A DNA stretch of 64,000 nt, taken from SAR86 cluster bacterium SAR86B (GTDB lineage: Bacteria; Pseudomonadota; Gammaproteobacteria; Magnimaribacterales; D2472). Of the stretch, positions 6,835 to 14,941 are shown piece after piece. The position numbers and the translations under genes are program-made. Location: assembly GCA_905182885.1 (NCBI GenBank), contig CAJJCW010000001.1, positions 310,001-374,000 on the forward strand, written 5' to 3'. Under the pieces are notes generated by a model. That model saw nothing but the letters and a program-made list of their open reading frames with translations, did not search any database and was not told where the DNA came from. Position 1 is the stretch's first letter. The number at the start of each line of letters is the position of its first letter.

Positions 6835-9117
6835 ATGATTAAATATTTATATATCCTGCTTGCTTCTTTCCCTCTTCTATCAGAGGTTATAAGCGTTGAT
6901 GGCTCTCTTGATGAGCCAGAATGGGAGAATGCCCAAGTCATTGACAGATTTTATGAAGTTTCTCCTTACACTCTTCAAGAAAGAGAGGAATCTGAAAGAA
7001 CAATAGCGCTAATCTTTTCAAATAAAGATGGTATCTATGTTGGTTTTAAAAATTATCAAGATTCAGAATCTATGTTGTCTAGAAAATCAATGCGAGATGA
7101 GATGACCTCAATTAGTGAAAAAAACTCTATTAATATAGATTTTGATGGAGACGGCTCAAAAGCATATATCATTGCTGTCTCTTTAGCAGATTCTTTATTT
7201 GACGCCATTAAGGTTCAATCAGGAGGCTTCAAGACAGACTGGGATGGGGATTGGGTAGCAAAAACTAAACAATATGAAGATTATTGGGTTTCAGAAATTT
7301 ATCTACCATGGGATATGGTGTTGATGAATCAACCAGAAGGATCTAAAAGAAAAATTAAGTACTCTGCTCTAAGATACATTGCAAAAGATCAGTCTTGGTT
7401 AAGTAGCGCGGGAACGATGGCCATGCGAGCAGATTATTTTGAAGAGTTAGACACACTTGAAATTGATAACTTTACAAAATCTAGGTTAGATTTCTTCCCC
7501 TACTTGTCCGCGAATGCCAATACTGTAACTAAGGTTGAAGAAAATAAAGTTGGTACAGAGATATTTTATAATACCGGCAAAGGTCAGCAAGTTAATCTAG
7601 CTATTAATCCAGACTTTGGGCAGGCTGAAAGTGATGACGTTGTCATAAATTTTTCAGCACAAGAAACATTTTATTCTGAAAAAAGAGCTTTTTTTTCAGA
7701 AAATCAATCTTTATTTAATATCAGTAATTACGACAGATACTCCGTTATAAACACAAGAAGAATTGGATCTGCTCCGGGATACGATTGTGCATTAGAAACA
7801 GATGAAACAAATTGCAATGAATCTAAAAAAAATTATTCTGATATAGACTTTGCATTAAGGCTCACACAGAAAAAAAATAATAGTGAAGTTGGCTTCTTTG
7901 CTGCGCAAGAAAAGGACGAAGCATATTCATTAGGGAAAGACTATTACGCATTTAGAGCAAGAACTAAAAAAGATGATAAAACAATTGGCTATATGTTGAC
8001 TCAAGTTATAGATAACTTCACCAACACCACCAGTACTGTAAATGTTTTTGATTACATTCAGGTGAGATCTGATAAGTTAAAACTTTATACAGACTTACTT
8101 GCATCAGAAAAAGATAATCAATCTGGTTTAGGATTTAGAACACAATTTGTCTATCAGCCAACTAAATACTCTAAGACATCTGGAAGTATTTTATATTTTG
8201 AAGATGATTTCCAACTTAATGATTTTGGTTATCTCCAAAGAAATGACTGGTTTCATATTGGCCTTGGAGCCGACACTAAAAGAATAGACTTCGATGAACC
8301 ATCAATTATTCTGCAAATAGATAGCGGTATAGATGTAAATTATGATTCTGATACAAAAGGGAATTCAAATCCAATACGGATTGATCAAAGAAATGAAATT
8401 TCATTTAAAGATACTTCAGTATTTGCATTAGATTTTGGATTTAGGTCATCAGGGAAAAATACCACCATAACAAGAAAAGATGAAATCTACTCTTATGTAA
8501 AAGTTAAAAATAAAGTTAGCATCACCGCAGATTATGAGGCGATAAACTATAAATATTGGACCTACGATTGGAGAGTTAGCTTTGATAGAGGGGATAAGTA
8601 CGATACATGGGATTCTAAAGGCAACCACAAGAAGTTCTTTAAAATAGCTGGATCGTTTTTTCCAAATGATTTCATGAAAATTAATACTCAACTTAGGATC
8701 AGAGAAGAGAGTGAGTGGTTAAATTGGATAGATAGCAATAATTTAGCGACTTATGACCTTACACAAAAAACTATTTCAATAGATATGAATTGGTTTAAAG
8801 GCAATAAGCATGAAATTAGATTAAAGAGTCAATTTGTAGCTCTGGAAGCTGATAATCCAAGAAGTCTTGCATCAGATATTAATGGTTATTTAAGCCAGAG
8901 TAATAGTGAAGTTAAATCATTCACCAAAGGCATTGCTTCCTTTCAAATAAGATACAAGTACGAAATAGCTCCTCTCTCATACCTATTTGTAGTCTATTCA
9001 AAGGGAGGCGATGACTATGAAGATGAGACTGACAGAGGTACATCGAGTATTTTAAAAAGCCCTTGGGAAAATCCAAGTGATGAGCTTTTCTCTATTAAAT
9101 TTAGGCTTAAATTCTAG
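6835..9117 (+). CDS. DUF5916-type outer-membrane protein with N-terminal CBM9-like domain
   Basis: A 760-residue exported protein. A hydrophobic signal (MIKYLYILLASFPLLSEV) is followed at about residues 20-190 by a CBM9-like beta-sandwich (VDGSLDEPEWENAQVIDRF, GIYVGFKNYQ), the fold found at the front of DUF5916 proteins. The remainder is rich in alternating aromatic and polar strands (FAQETFYSEKRAFFSEN, TYDWRVSFDRGDKYDTW) and ends in FRLKF, the terminal aromatic signature of outer-membrane barrels. Proteins of this type are common in marine Bacteroidetes and gammaproteobacteria and are often annotated as hydrolases without proof. No enzymatic motif is seen. Transport or binding of carbohydrate or another ligand is only a guess. 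It follows ygfA by 13 bases and converges on ilvA. Confidence 0.72.
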   Translation: MIKYLYILLASFPLLSEVISVDGSLDEPEWENAQVIDRFYEVSPYTLQEREESERTIALIFSNKDGIYVGFKNYQDSESMLSRKSMRDEMTSISEKNSINIDFDGDGSKAYIIAVSLADSLFDAIKVQSGGFKTDWDGDWVAKTKQYEDYWVSEIYLPWDMVLMNQPEGSKRKIKYSALRYIAKDQSWLSSAGTMAMRADYFEELDTLEIDNFTKSRLDFFPYLSANANTVTKVEENKVGTEIFYNTGKGQQVNLAINPDFGQAESDDVVINFSAQETFYSEKRAFFSENQSLFNISNYDRYSVINTRRIGSAPGYDCALETDETNCNESKKNYSDIDFALRLTQKKNNSEVGFFAAQEKDEAYSLGKDYYAFRARTKKDDKTIGYMLTQVIDNFTNTTSTVNVFDYIQVRSDKLKLYTDLLASEKDNQSGLGFRTQFVYQPTKYSKTSGSILYFEDDFQLNDFGYLQRNDWFHIGLGADTKRIDFDEPSIILQIDSGIDVNYDSDTKGNSNPIRIDQRNEISFKDTSVFALDFGFRSSGKNTTITRKDEIYSYVKVKNKVSITADYEAINYKYWTYDWRVSFDRGDKYDTWDSKGNHKKFFKIAGSFFPNDFMKINTQLRIREESEWLNWIDSNNLATYDLTQKTISIDMNWFKGNKHEIRLKSQFVALEADNPRSLASDINGYLSQSNSEVKSFTKGIASFQIRYKYEIAPLSYLFVVYSKGGDDYEDETDRGTSSILKSPWENPSDELFSIKFRLKF

Positions 9118-9121
9118 AATC

Positions 9122-10672
9122 TTATTTTAAGAAGTCTCTATAAGCCTTATTAGAAGTTTCTTCTGTAAAGGTTGTTCCTGACTTGTCTAGATGCTTTATT
9201 AATTTAGATTTATCTTTTTCTTGGTCTTCGATACCAATTAATATTTTTGCAAACGCAGAACCAAGATTTCTATAATGAAAAAGAGAGATATTTCTTTTAC
9301 TTCCAAAGTTTTCTAAAAATGAAAGAAGTGCTCCTGGTTTCTCAGGAAACTCACCTCTAAAAATTCTTTCGTTATTGCCTGAACCTAATTCATTATTACT
9401 TCTTCCTCCAACCATATGCCTTAAGTGATCATTTGAGATCTCATTTCTAGTAAAATCAGTGAAGGTAAATTCTGATTTCTTTAATTTTTGCTTTAATGTA
9501 TTAAATGACTTTTCTGTTTTGGTTCTAATCCCTACCAACACAAAGGCATCTTTTGAATTAGATTTCCTATAATTAAATTCAGTGATCTGGGCATTAGCAA
9601 ACATTCTACATAGGGTTAGAAAGCTACCGGCAATTTCAGGTATTTTAATACTTAATATTTTCTCTCTGTTTTCGCCCAATTCTGATCTATCAACTATAAA
9701 GCTCATTCTCTGGAAATTTACATTTGCCCCAGAACTAATTGCAATTAACGATTTATTTTTTACCTTCTTTGAATATACCTTTAAACCGGCCAAGGCTAGT
9801 GCACCTGCGGGCTCAGAGAGAACTCTAGTGTCTTCAAATATATCTTTGACAGCTGCGCATACCTCATCAACACTTACATTGATGACCTCATCCACGCATT
9901 CTTTAGCTACATCAAAGTTATTTTTTCCAACTTGAGCAACTGCGACACCGTCAGCAAAAAGACCAACCTCTTTTAAAGTAACTCTTTTATTAGCCCTTAC
10001 AGCCTCTGTAAAACAAGCTGAATCTTCAACCTCTACTCCTATAACTTTTATATTCTTTGAATTTTGAGCAATCCAAGCGGAAACTCCAGCCAAGATACCG
10101 CCTCCTCCAACAGGAACAAAAACTACATCAAAATTATTTTTATCTTCTAAAATCTCTTTACCAATTGTTCCTTGGCCAGCAATTGTCAAAGGATCATCAA
10201 ACGGGTGTACGAAAGCTAATTTCTTTTTCTTTGATAGGCTTAAGGCCTCTTTTACAGCTTGATCATAATTATCCCCATGAAGAATTATTTTGGCACCAAA
10301 CCTTTTTACAGCTTTTATTTTTATCTCAGGCGTTGTAACTGGCATAACTATTAAGCAAACAATCTTTAATTTCTTGCATGCACTAGCAACACCTTGAGCA
10401 TGATTTCCAGCTGAAGCTGCGACAACCCCTTTATCCTTCTGTGCTTTTGTTAAATTGACTATTTTGTTATACGCACCCCTATTCTTAAAAGAAAATACGG
10501 GTTGAAGATCTTCACGTTTTAGAAAAATTTTATTATTTTCTTTTGAGGATATATTAGGTGCAAAAGTAATAGGCGTGTTGATTGCTACATCGTAAACAGA
10601 TGAATTATTAATTAGCTCTAGGTATTTTTTTGAATGCTTAAAATTACCAGTTTTTTTTATTTTTAATCTCAA
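9122..10672 (-). CDS. ilvA: Threonine dehydratase (biosynthetic)
   Basis: A 516-residue PLP enzyme making 2-oxobutanoate from threonine, the first step of isoleucine synthesis. The catalytic lysine lies in FSFKNRGAYNK (about residue 63), the phosphate-cup glycines in VPVGGGGILAG, and the C-terminal regulatory part (from about residue 335) contains two ACT-like units (KILSIKIPEIAGSFLTLC and ERIFRGEFPEKPGALLSFL), as in the allosteric, isoleucine-inhibited form. Length equals E. coli IlvA (514). It is divergent from rpiA across 38 bases, a common gammaproteobacterial pairing. Confidence 0.96.
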   Translation of the reverse strand: MRLKIKKTGNFKHSKKYLELINNSSVYDVAINTPITFAPNISSKENNKIFLKREDLQPVFSFKNRGAYNKIVNLTKAQKDKGVVAASAGNHAQGVASACKKLKIVCLIVMPVTTPEIKIKAVKRFGAKIILHGDNYDQAVKEALSLSKKKKLAFVHPFDDPLTIAGQGTIGKEILEDKNNFDVVFVPVGGGGILAGVSAWIAQNSKNIKVIGVEVEDSACFTEAVRANKRVTLKEVGLFADGVAVAQVGKNNFDVAKECVDEVINVSVDEVCAAVKDIFEDTRVLSEPAGALALAGLKVYSKKVKNKSLIAISSGANVNFQRMSFIVDRSELGENREKILSIKIPEIAGSFLTLCRMFANAQITEFNYRKSNSKDAFVLVGIRTKTEKSFNTLKQKLKKSEFTFTDFTRNEISNDHLRHMVGGRSNNELGSGNNERIFRGEFPEKPGALLSFLENFGSKRNISLFHYRNLGSAFAKILIGIEDQEKDKSKLIKHLDKSGTTFTEETSNKAYRDFLK

Positions 10673-10710
10673 TTTATATATCTATTATTATTTTCAAGTA
10701 TTATAACTGC

Positions 10711-11349
10711 ATGAGTGGCTCAAAGATAAATGTTGCTAAACAAGCAATTGATTATATTAAAGATAAATTACATCCCGAGATGATTCTTGGAATAGGAACA
10801 GGCTCGACAGTAAATTTTTTTATCGAAGAATTAAAAGAGTTAAGAAATAATTTTGCCGGTGCAGTTTCAAGCTCTGAGGCTTCCTCAAGACTACTTAGCG
10901 AGAATGGTATAGAAGTATTTAACTTAAATGATATTAGTGAAATTGCTTTTTATATTGATGGCGCTGACGAAGTTGCTCCTAATAAGGAGCTTATCAAAGG
11001 TGGTGGCGGCGCACACACAAGAGAAAAAATAGTAGCCTCTGCCGCAAAAGAATTTATATGCATAGTAGATGATTCAAAAATAGTTACAAAACTTGGAGCC
11101 TTCCCTCTTCCGGTTGAAGTAATCCCAGAAAGCAGAAGCCTAGTCGCGAGAAGAATAGTTTCAATGGGAGGAGTTCCTGAATATAGAGCAGGGTTTACTA
11201 CAGACCAGGGAAACCAAATTCTTGATGTTAAAGAAATTGACATATCAGACCCTGAAGAGCTAGAAACTTTACTAAATACAATACCTGGAGTGGTTGATAA
11301 CGGAATCTTTGCTTTCAATAAGCCAAGTGTTGTTTTGGTATCTAAATAA
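10711..11349 (+). CDS. rpiA: Ribose-5-phosphate isomerase A
   Basis: A 212-residue enzyme interconverting ribose 5-phosphate and ribulose 5-phosphate in the non-oxidative pentose phosphate pathway. Motifs: LGIGTGSTVNFFI (substrate loop), AVSSSEAS, YIDGADEV with catalytic Asp, and LIKGGGGAHTREKI with the catalytic Glu/Lys region. The tail LNTIPGVVDNGIF is also typical. Slightly short of E. coli RpiA (219) but complete. Converges on the glutathione peroxidase gene with 2 bases between stops. Confidence 0.97.
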   Translation: MSGSKINVAKQAIDYIKDKLHPEMILGIGTGSTVNFFIEELKELRNNFAGAVSSSEASSRLLSENGIEVFNLNDISEIAFYIDGADEVAPNKELIKGGGGAHTREKIVASAAKEFICIVDDSKIVTKLGAFPLPVEVIPESRSLVARRIVSMGGVPEYRAGFTTDQGNQILDVKEIDISDPEELETLLNTIPGVVDNGIFAFNKPSVVLVSK

Positions 11350-11351
11350 AA

Positions 11352-11876
11352 CTATAAAAGTTTTTCGATGTCTGAGATTAACCCAGGAGAGTTAGGCTCA
11401 ACATTCTTTCCATAGGTTGAAACTATACTTCCATCTTTAGAGATTAAGTATTTATTGAAGTTCCAGGATGGCTGAACTCCAGATTCTTTTCTAAGTTTCT
11501 TGTAAAAAGGATGAGCTTTTTTACCTCTAACCTTTGTGGTCGCAAACATTGGAAATGTAACTCCGTATTCTGTTGAACAAAACTCTTTGACATCGCTTTC
11601 ATCAGCTAGCTCTTGTCCAAGAAAATCTCTTGAAGGAACTCCAATAACAACAAAATCTTCGTCTTTATATTTTTTATATAAATTCTGAAGTTCTGCATAT
11701 TGGTATGTATATCCGCATCTGCTAGCAACATTAACAACTAACATCGCCTTGCCCTCAAACTCGCATAAGTTTTTTGTTTCAGCAGAATCTAATAATCTCA
11801 TATCAGTATCAAGAAGATCTGAACAAGCTTCAGAGTAGAATGGAGCCAAACAAAGAATAAGGAGTAATTTTTTCAT
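11352..11876 (-). CDS. Glutathione peroxidase family protein, probably periplasmic
   Basis: A 174-residue thioredoxin-fold peroxidase. It begins with a signal peptide (MKKLLLILCLAPFYSEAC), which is unusual because the common BtuE/Gpx proteins are cytoplasmic. VNVASRCGYTYQY carries the peroxidatic residue as cysteine, not selenocysteine. GVPSRDFLGQELAD replaces the usual FPCNQF segment, so the resolving cysteine normally placed there is absent. WNFNKYLISKDG retains the catalytic Trp-Asn. It may reduce lipid or organic peroxides in the periplasm with a thioredoxin- or glutathione-type donor (inference). A structured leader and a 28-codon ORF precede it on the same strand, 32 bases upstream, and may be in the same transcript. 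Confidence 0.87.
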   Translation of the reverse strand: MKKLLLILCLAPFYSEACSDLLDTDMRLLDSAETKNLCEFEGKAMLVVNVASRCGYTYQYAELQNLYKKYKDEDFVVIGVPSRDFLGQELADESDVKEFCSTEYGVTFPMFATTKVRGKKAHPFYKKLRKESGVQPSWNFNKYLISKDGSIVSTYGKNVEPNSPGLISDIEKLL

Positions 11877-11908
11877 ATGAATATTATATATGAATATTCT
11901 TAAATAAC

Positions 11909-11995
11909 TTATGAGATTGGCGTAATGGCGATTAGTGACGAGATAAAGATGCCCATCAAGGCAACTACTTCTAAATTATCTATATATTTTTTCAT
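11909..11995 (-). CDS. 28-residue single-span membrane mini-protein (unrecognised)
   Basis: A short ORF, below the track cut-off: ATG at 11995, TAA ending at 11909. The peptide begins MKKYIDNLE and continues into a hydrophobic stretch VVALMGIFISSLIAI that could span a membrane, then TPIS. A TTAGG element lies 6 bases upstream of the ATG as a possible ribosome-binding site. A strong minus-strand promoter and two hairpins lie just upstream, and the gpx gene follows 32 bases downstream. I do not recognise a family. It could be a small membrane protein or a leader peptide. Coding potential rests on the promoter, the Shine-Dalgarno-like element and the amphipathic-to-hydrophobic layout. Confidence 0.45.
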   Translation of the reverse strand: MKKYIDNLEVVALMGIFISSLIAITPIS

Positions 11996-12086
11996 AAAAA
12001 ACCTAATTGTTAATAATGGAGGGTAGAAACCCTCCATATAATTCCAGAGTATCGGCAAATTCTAATAGGGGGAGAGGAGTGCCGAT
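11996..12086 (-). ncRNA. Structured leader / candidate small RNA with two hairpins
   Basis: Read on the minus strand, the predicted transcript starts at about 12086. It at once forms hairpin 1 (ATCGGCA, 12086-12080, pairing with TGCCGAT, 12057-12051; 22-base C-rich loop with CTCCTCTCCCCC). Hairpin 2 follows (TGGAGGGT / ACCCTCCA, perfect 8-bp stem with a 4-base loop, 12036-12017). The loop-1 CTCC runs are complementary to GGAG of hairpin 2, so an alternative fold is possible. Hairpin 2 ends about 20 bases before the mini-ORF start. No known riboswitch class is recognised. This could be a regulatory leader for the mini-ORF and gpx, or a stand-alone sRNA. Confidence 0.45.
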
Positions 12087-12092
12087 GCAATT

Positions 12093-12120
12093 ATTATACA
12101 TACTTATAATATATTATCAA
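12093..12120 (-). promoter_or_regulatory. Predicted strong sigma70 promoter facing gpx
   Basis: On the minus strand TTGATA (12120-12115) and TATAAT (12098-12093) are 16 bases apart, with TG just before the -10 box. The implied start (about 12086) coincides with the first base of hairpin 1, which supports a real transcript. Confidence 0.6.
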
Positions 12121-12191
12121 TATAAATGATAAAATAAGTTAGAAAGATGCTTGAAATATAAACAATAACTAAAAATACCCCTCTTTTTATG

Positions 12192-12219
12192 TATAATTTA
12201 GATCTATTTTTATTAGGAG
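12192..12219 (+). promoter_or_regulatory. -10 box and ribosome-binding site of the fadJ-like gene
   Basis: A perfect TATAAT at 12192-12197 preceded by TATG and an AGGAG Shine-Dalgarno at 12215-12219 lie in front of a TTG start at 12226. No good -35 box is seen. The strong Shine-Dalgarno fixes the TTG as the start codon. Between this promoter and the divergent one at 12093 there is only AT-rich sequence. Confidence 0.4.
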
Positions 12220-12225
12220 TTTAAA

Positions 12226-14379
12226 TTGAAAGGTACAGTTTTATATGAAGTAAGAGATGGAGTTGCGCTATTGACGGTTGATAACCCTCCTGTAAACCCA
12301 TTAAGTGATGGAGTTAGGGCTGGATTATATGAAGGTCTTGCGAAAGCTGAAGCAGATAGTTCAGTGGTAGGGGTTGTTCTTACTGGAAATGGCCGTGCTT
12401 TTATAGCTGGGGCAGATATCTCTGAGTTTGGCGGTTCTGGTGAAGGTCATGGACTTGCAGAAGTATTTAAAAAATTAGAGTATTGTTCAAAACCCGTAGT
12501 TGCAGCCATAAATGGACTTGCTTTAGGCGGTGGCTTAGAAACAGCTCTATGTTGTAACTATAGAATTGCCTCAAACCAAGCGTTTGTTGGATTACCTGAA
12601 GTTAATTTAGGTCTTTTACCTGGAGCTGGGGGCACACAAAGACTTCCAAGACTTGTAGGGCCTGCAGAAGCATTAAAGATAATGTTATCGGGAGCCCATG
12701 TGCCGGCTAAAAAAGCCCTATCTTTGGGCATTGTTGACTCTTTATCAGACAATGTTGTTGAAGATTCTATTACATTTATTAAAGAAAAGGCTGCTAATTC
12801 AGAGTCTCACCCTCTAGTAAGAGATCTAAATGACAAAGTAATAGAGGCAAGAGGTAATGAAAATATTTTAGTTGAAGCTCAGGCAATGACTGCAAAATCA
12901 AGAAAAGGTCAATTTGCTCCTGGTCAAATTATTAAATGTGTTGAAGCTGCTATTAATCTTGATGATTTTGATGAAGGTCTAAAAAAAGAAACTGATTATT
13001 TTATTGAGTGCTTAGTCCACCCCCAGCGTGAAGCAATGATTCATATATTCTTTGGTGAAAGAGCAGCATCTAAGGTATCTGATGTACCAAAAGATACTCC
13101 TATTATGGATATCAAGAAAGCAGGAATTATAGGTTCAGGAACAATGGGTGGCGGAATAGCAATGTGCTTTGCTAACGCTGGAATACCCGTTCATATAATT
13201 GATCAGGATGCTGACAACCTAAAAAGAGGAATCTCTGTAATTGAAAAAAATTATGAATTTATGGTCAATAGAGGAAGAATTACTACTGAGCAAAAGGATT
13301 TTGTTTTTGGGTTAGTGACCTCAAGTCTTGACTACAATGATGTTCATGATTGTGACATTGTTATAGAGGCAGTATATGAAAATCTTGAATTGAAAACAAA
13401 GATTTTTAAGTCTCTTGATGAAGCTGTTAAGCCAGGAGCAATCCTCGCAAGTAATACTTCTGGTCTTGATATAGATTCTATAGCTAACTCTACTAGTAGA
13501 CCTGAGCTGGTAGTGGGCACTCACTTTTTTAGTCCAGCAAATATAATGAAGCTACTGGAGGTTGTTAGAGGAGATCAAACTTCTAATGAAGCGTTAGCAA
13601 CGGTAATGTCTGTTAGTAAGAAGCTTAAAAAGGCAGCTGTTGTATCTTTAAACGCTCCTGGATTTATTGGTAATAGAATGTTTTTTGGTTATACAGCTCA
13701 AGCAAATATGCTTCTTCTTGAAGGTGCCCTTCCTCATCAAGTAGACCAAGCAATGGAGTCATTTGGTTTAAATATGGGTCCGTTTAGAACTATGGATTTA
13801 ATAGGACTTGATTTGGGTTGGAGAGCGAGAAAGCTTGGAGGCATGGCATCACCTTTACATGCAAAGATTGGCGATGAGCTTTGTGAGCAAGACAGGTTCG
13901 GTCAGAAAAATCAAAAGGGTTACTACAATTATTCTGAAGGATCTAGAGCTCCAAACCCTGCTCCAGAAAATGAATCAATATATGAAAGAATATCTTCTGA
14001 AAATGGCTTTACTAGAAGAGAGATATCAGATGAAGAGATCGTGGATAGATGTATGCTTGCCTTAATTAATGAAGGGGCTGATATATTGTCCGAGGGAGTA
14101 GCTCAAAGAGCCGCTGATATAGATGTTGTTTATATTAATGGTTATGGCTTCCCTATTTGGAGAGGCGGTCCAATGCATCATGCAAATGCTATGGGTCTTG
14201 ATGTTGTATTAGAAAAACTAGCTAAATATAAAGATCTAACTGGAAGCGATGTATTTGCTGCAAGTAGTCTATTGATTGAGTTAGCTGAAAAAGGTGGAAA
14301 ACTTACTGACGCTCCATCTAAAGATGATAGAAGAGAGAGATTGAGTTTTGAGAAATCATCTGTAGCTAATAATTTCTAG
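12226..14379 (+). CDS. fadJ: FadJ-like bifunctional enoyl-CoA hydratase / 3-hydroxyacyl-CoA dehydrogenase
   Basis: A 717-residue multifunctional beta-oxidation enzyme. Residues 1 to about 190 are the crotonase domain: NPPVNPLS, the oxyanion-hole segment GLALGGGLETALCC, and EVNLGLLPGAGGTQRLPR with the catalytic Glu. From about residue 297 comes the NAD-binding fold (GIIGSGTMGGGIAMCF), then the dehydrogenase signature GTHFFSPANIMKLLEVV with the catalytic His, and two C-terminal 3HCDH domains (LNAPGFIGNRMFFGY; EEIVDRCMLALINEGA). Start is TTG, chosen by an AGGAG 6 bases upstream. It stands alone: the thiolase partner (fadI/fadA) is not adjacent, unlike the E. coli fadBA or fadIJ pairs. A clear terminator follows. 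Chain-length preference is unknown. Confidence 0.9.
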   Translation: MKGTVLYEVRDGVALLTVDNPPVNPLSDGVRAGLYEGLAKAEADSSVVGVVLTGNGRAFIAGADISEFGGSGEGHGLAEVFKKLEYCSKPVVAAINGLALGGGLETALCCNYRIASNQAFVGLPEVNLGLLPGAGGTQRLPRLVGPAEALKIMLSGAHVPAKKALSLGIVDSLSDNVVEDSITFIKEKAANSESHPLVRDLNDKVIEARGNENILVEAQAMTAKSRKGQFAPGQIIKCVEAAINLDDFDEGLKKETDYFIECLVHPQREAMIHIFFGERAASKVSDVPKDTPIMDIKKAGIIGSGTMGGGIAMCFANAGIPVHIIDQDADNLKRGISVIEKNYEFMVNRGRITTEQKDFVFGLVTSSLDYNDVHDCDIVIEAVYENLELKTKIFKSLDEAVKPGAILASNTSGLDIDSIANSTSRPELVVGTHFFSPANIMKLLEVVRGDQTSNEALATVMSVSKKLKKAAVVSLNAPGFIGNRMFFGYTAQANMLLLEGALPHQVDQAMESFGLNMGPFRTMDLIGLDLGWRARKLGGMASPLHAKIGDELCEQDRFGQKNQKGYYNYSEGSRAPNPAPENESIYERISSENGFTRREISDEEIVDRCMLALINEGADILSEGVAQRAADIDVVYINGYGFPIWRGGPMHHANAMGLDVVLEKLAKYKDLTGSDVFAASSLLIELAEKGGKLTDAPSKDDRRERLSFEKSSVANNF

Positions 14380-14392
14380 AAAATATAATTAT

Positions 14393-14435
14393 AAAAAGGG
14401 ACTAAGTTCTTATTTGAACTTTTGTCCCTTTTTTT
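14393..14435 (+). terminator. Rho-independent terminator after fadJ-like gene (bidirectional)
   Basis: AAAAAGGGAC (14393-14402) pairs with GTCCCTTTTT (14424-14433), with an inner AAGTTC/GAACTT extension, and is followed on the plus strand by a T run. The A run on the other side makes it usable in both directions. Its 3' arm lies inside the last codons of the convergent L,D-transpeptidase gene. Confidence 0.8.
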
Positions 14436-14941
14436 ACAACATTGAAAAGGTCAATAGCATCTGAATTAAACATTCTTATGCAGCCATGAGATGCCTTTAG
14501 GCCTATTAAGCCCTCCTCATGAGTTCCGTGGATGTATATGTATCTATTGAATGAATCTATCCCCTTCCCCTTATTAATACCTGGCTCTATACCGTCTAGC
14601 CACATTATTCTTGATGTTACGTAGTCATCATCTGAGTCTAAAGGATGGTCAATAATCTCAGCCTGGCGTGAAGTATTAATCCTAGATTTAAAAATAGTAT
14701 TAATTTTGGCTCCATCGCCTATCATTTCTTTTATAACGTGATCTCCTAGGGGTGTTTTGAACGAATTTGCTGTGCTGCCTTCACCGTATTCAGAGGATGA
14801 GATTGGATAACTGGATAGAATCCCATTATCCTTCATTACATATAGTCTTTGTTCAGATATATCTATTTCTAAAGCAACCTCTGAGGAAGCAAGATTAAGT
14901 GAAATGCTTAAGAAAAAAATTATAAATGTCTTTTGATACAT
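14402..14941 (-). CDS. L,D-transpeptidase (YkuD domain)
   Basis: A 179-residue exported protein with an N-terminal signal (FIIFFLSISLNLASS). The catalytic motif is intact: IYIHGTHEEG...KASHGCIRMFNSDA, with the HGT histidine and the SHGCIR cysteine of YkuD transpeptidases. These enzymes form 3-3 peptidoglycan cross-links or attach lipoproteins to peptidoglycan. No LysM or PG-binding repeat is present, so it is a minimal form. Its start overlaps the end of lnt by 22 bases, making it the last gene of the miaB-phoH-ybeY-corC-lnt run. The shared terminator overlaps its 3' end. Confidence 0.9.
   Translation of the reverse strand: MYQKTFIIFFLSISLNLASSEVALEIDISEQRLYVMKDNGILSSYPISSSEYGEGSTANSFKTPLGDHVIKEMIGDGAKINTIFKSRINTSRQAEIIDHPLDSDDDYVTSRIMWLDGIEPGINKGKGIDSFNRYIYIHGTHEEGLIGLKASHGCIRMFNSDAIDLFNVVKKGTKVQIRT

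Noticed and set aside
13808-14065. 85-residue ORF inside the fadJ-like gene
   Set aside because: It overlaps a strongly conserved coding region on the same strand in another frame and shows no family features.
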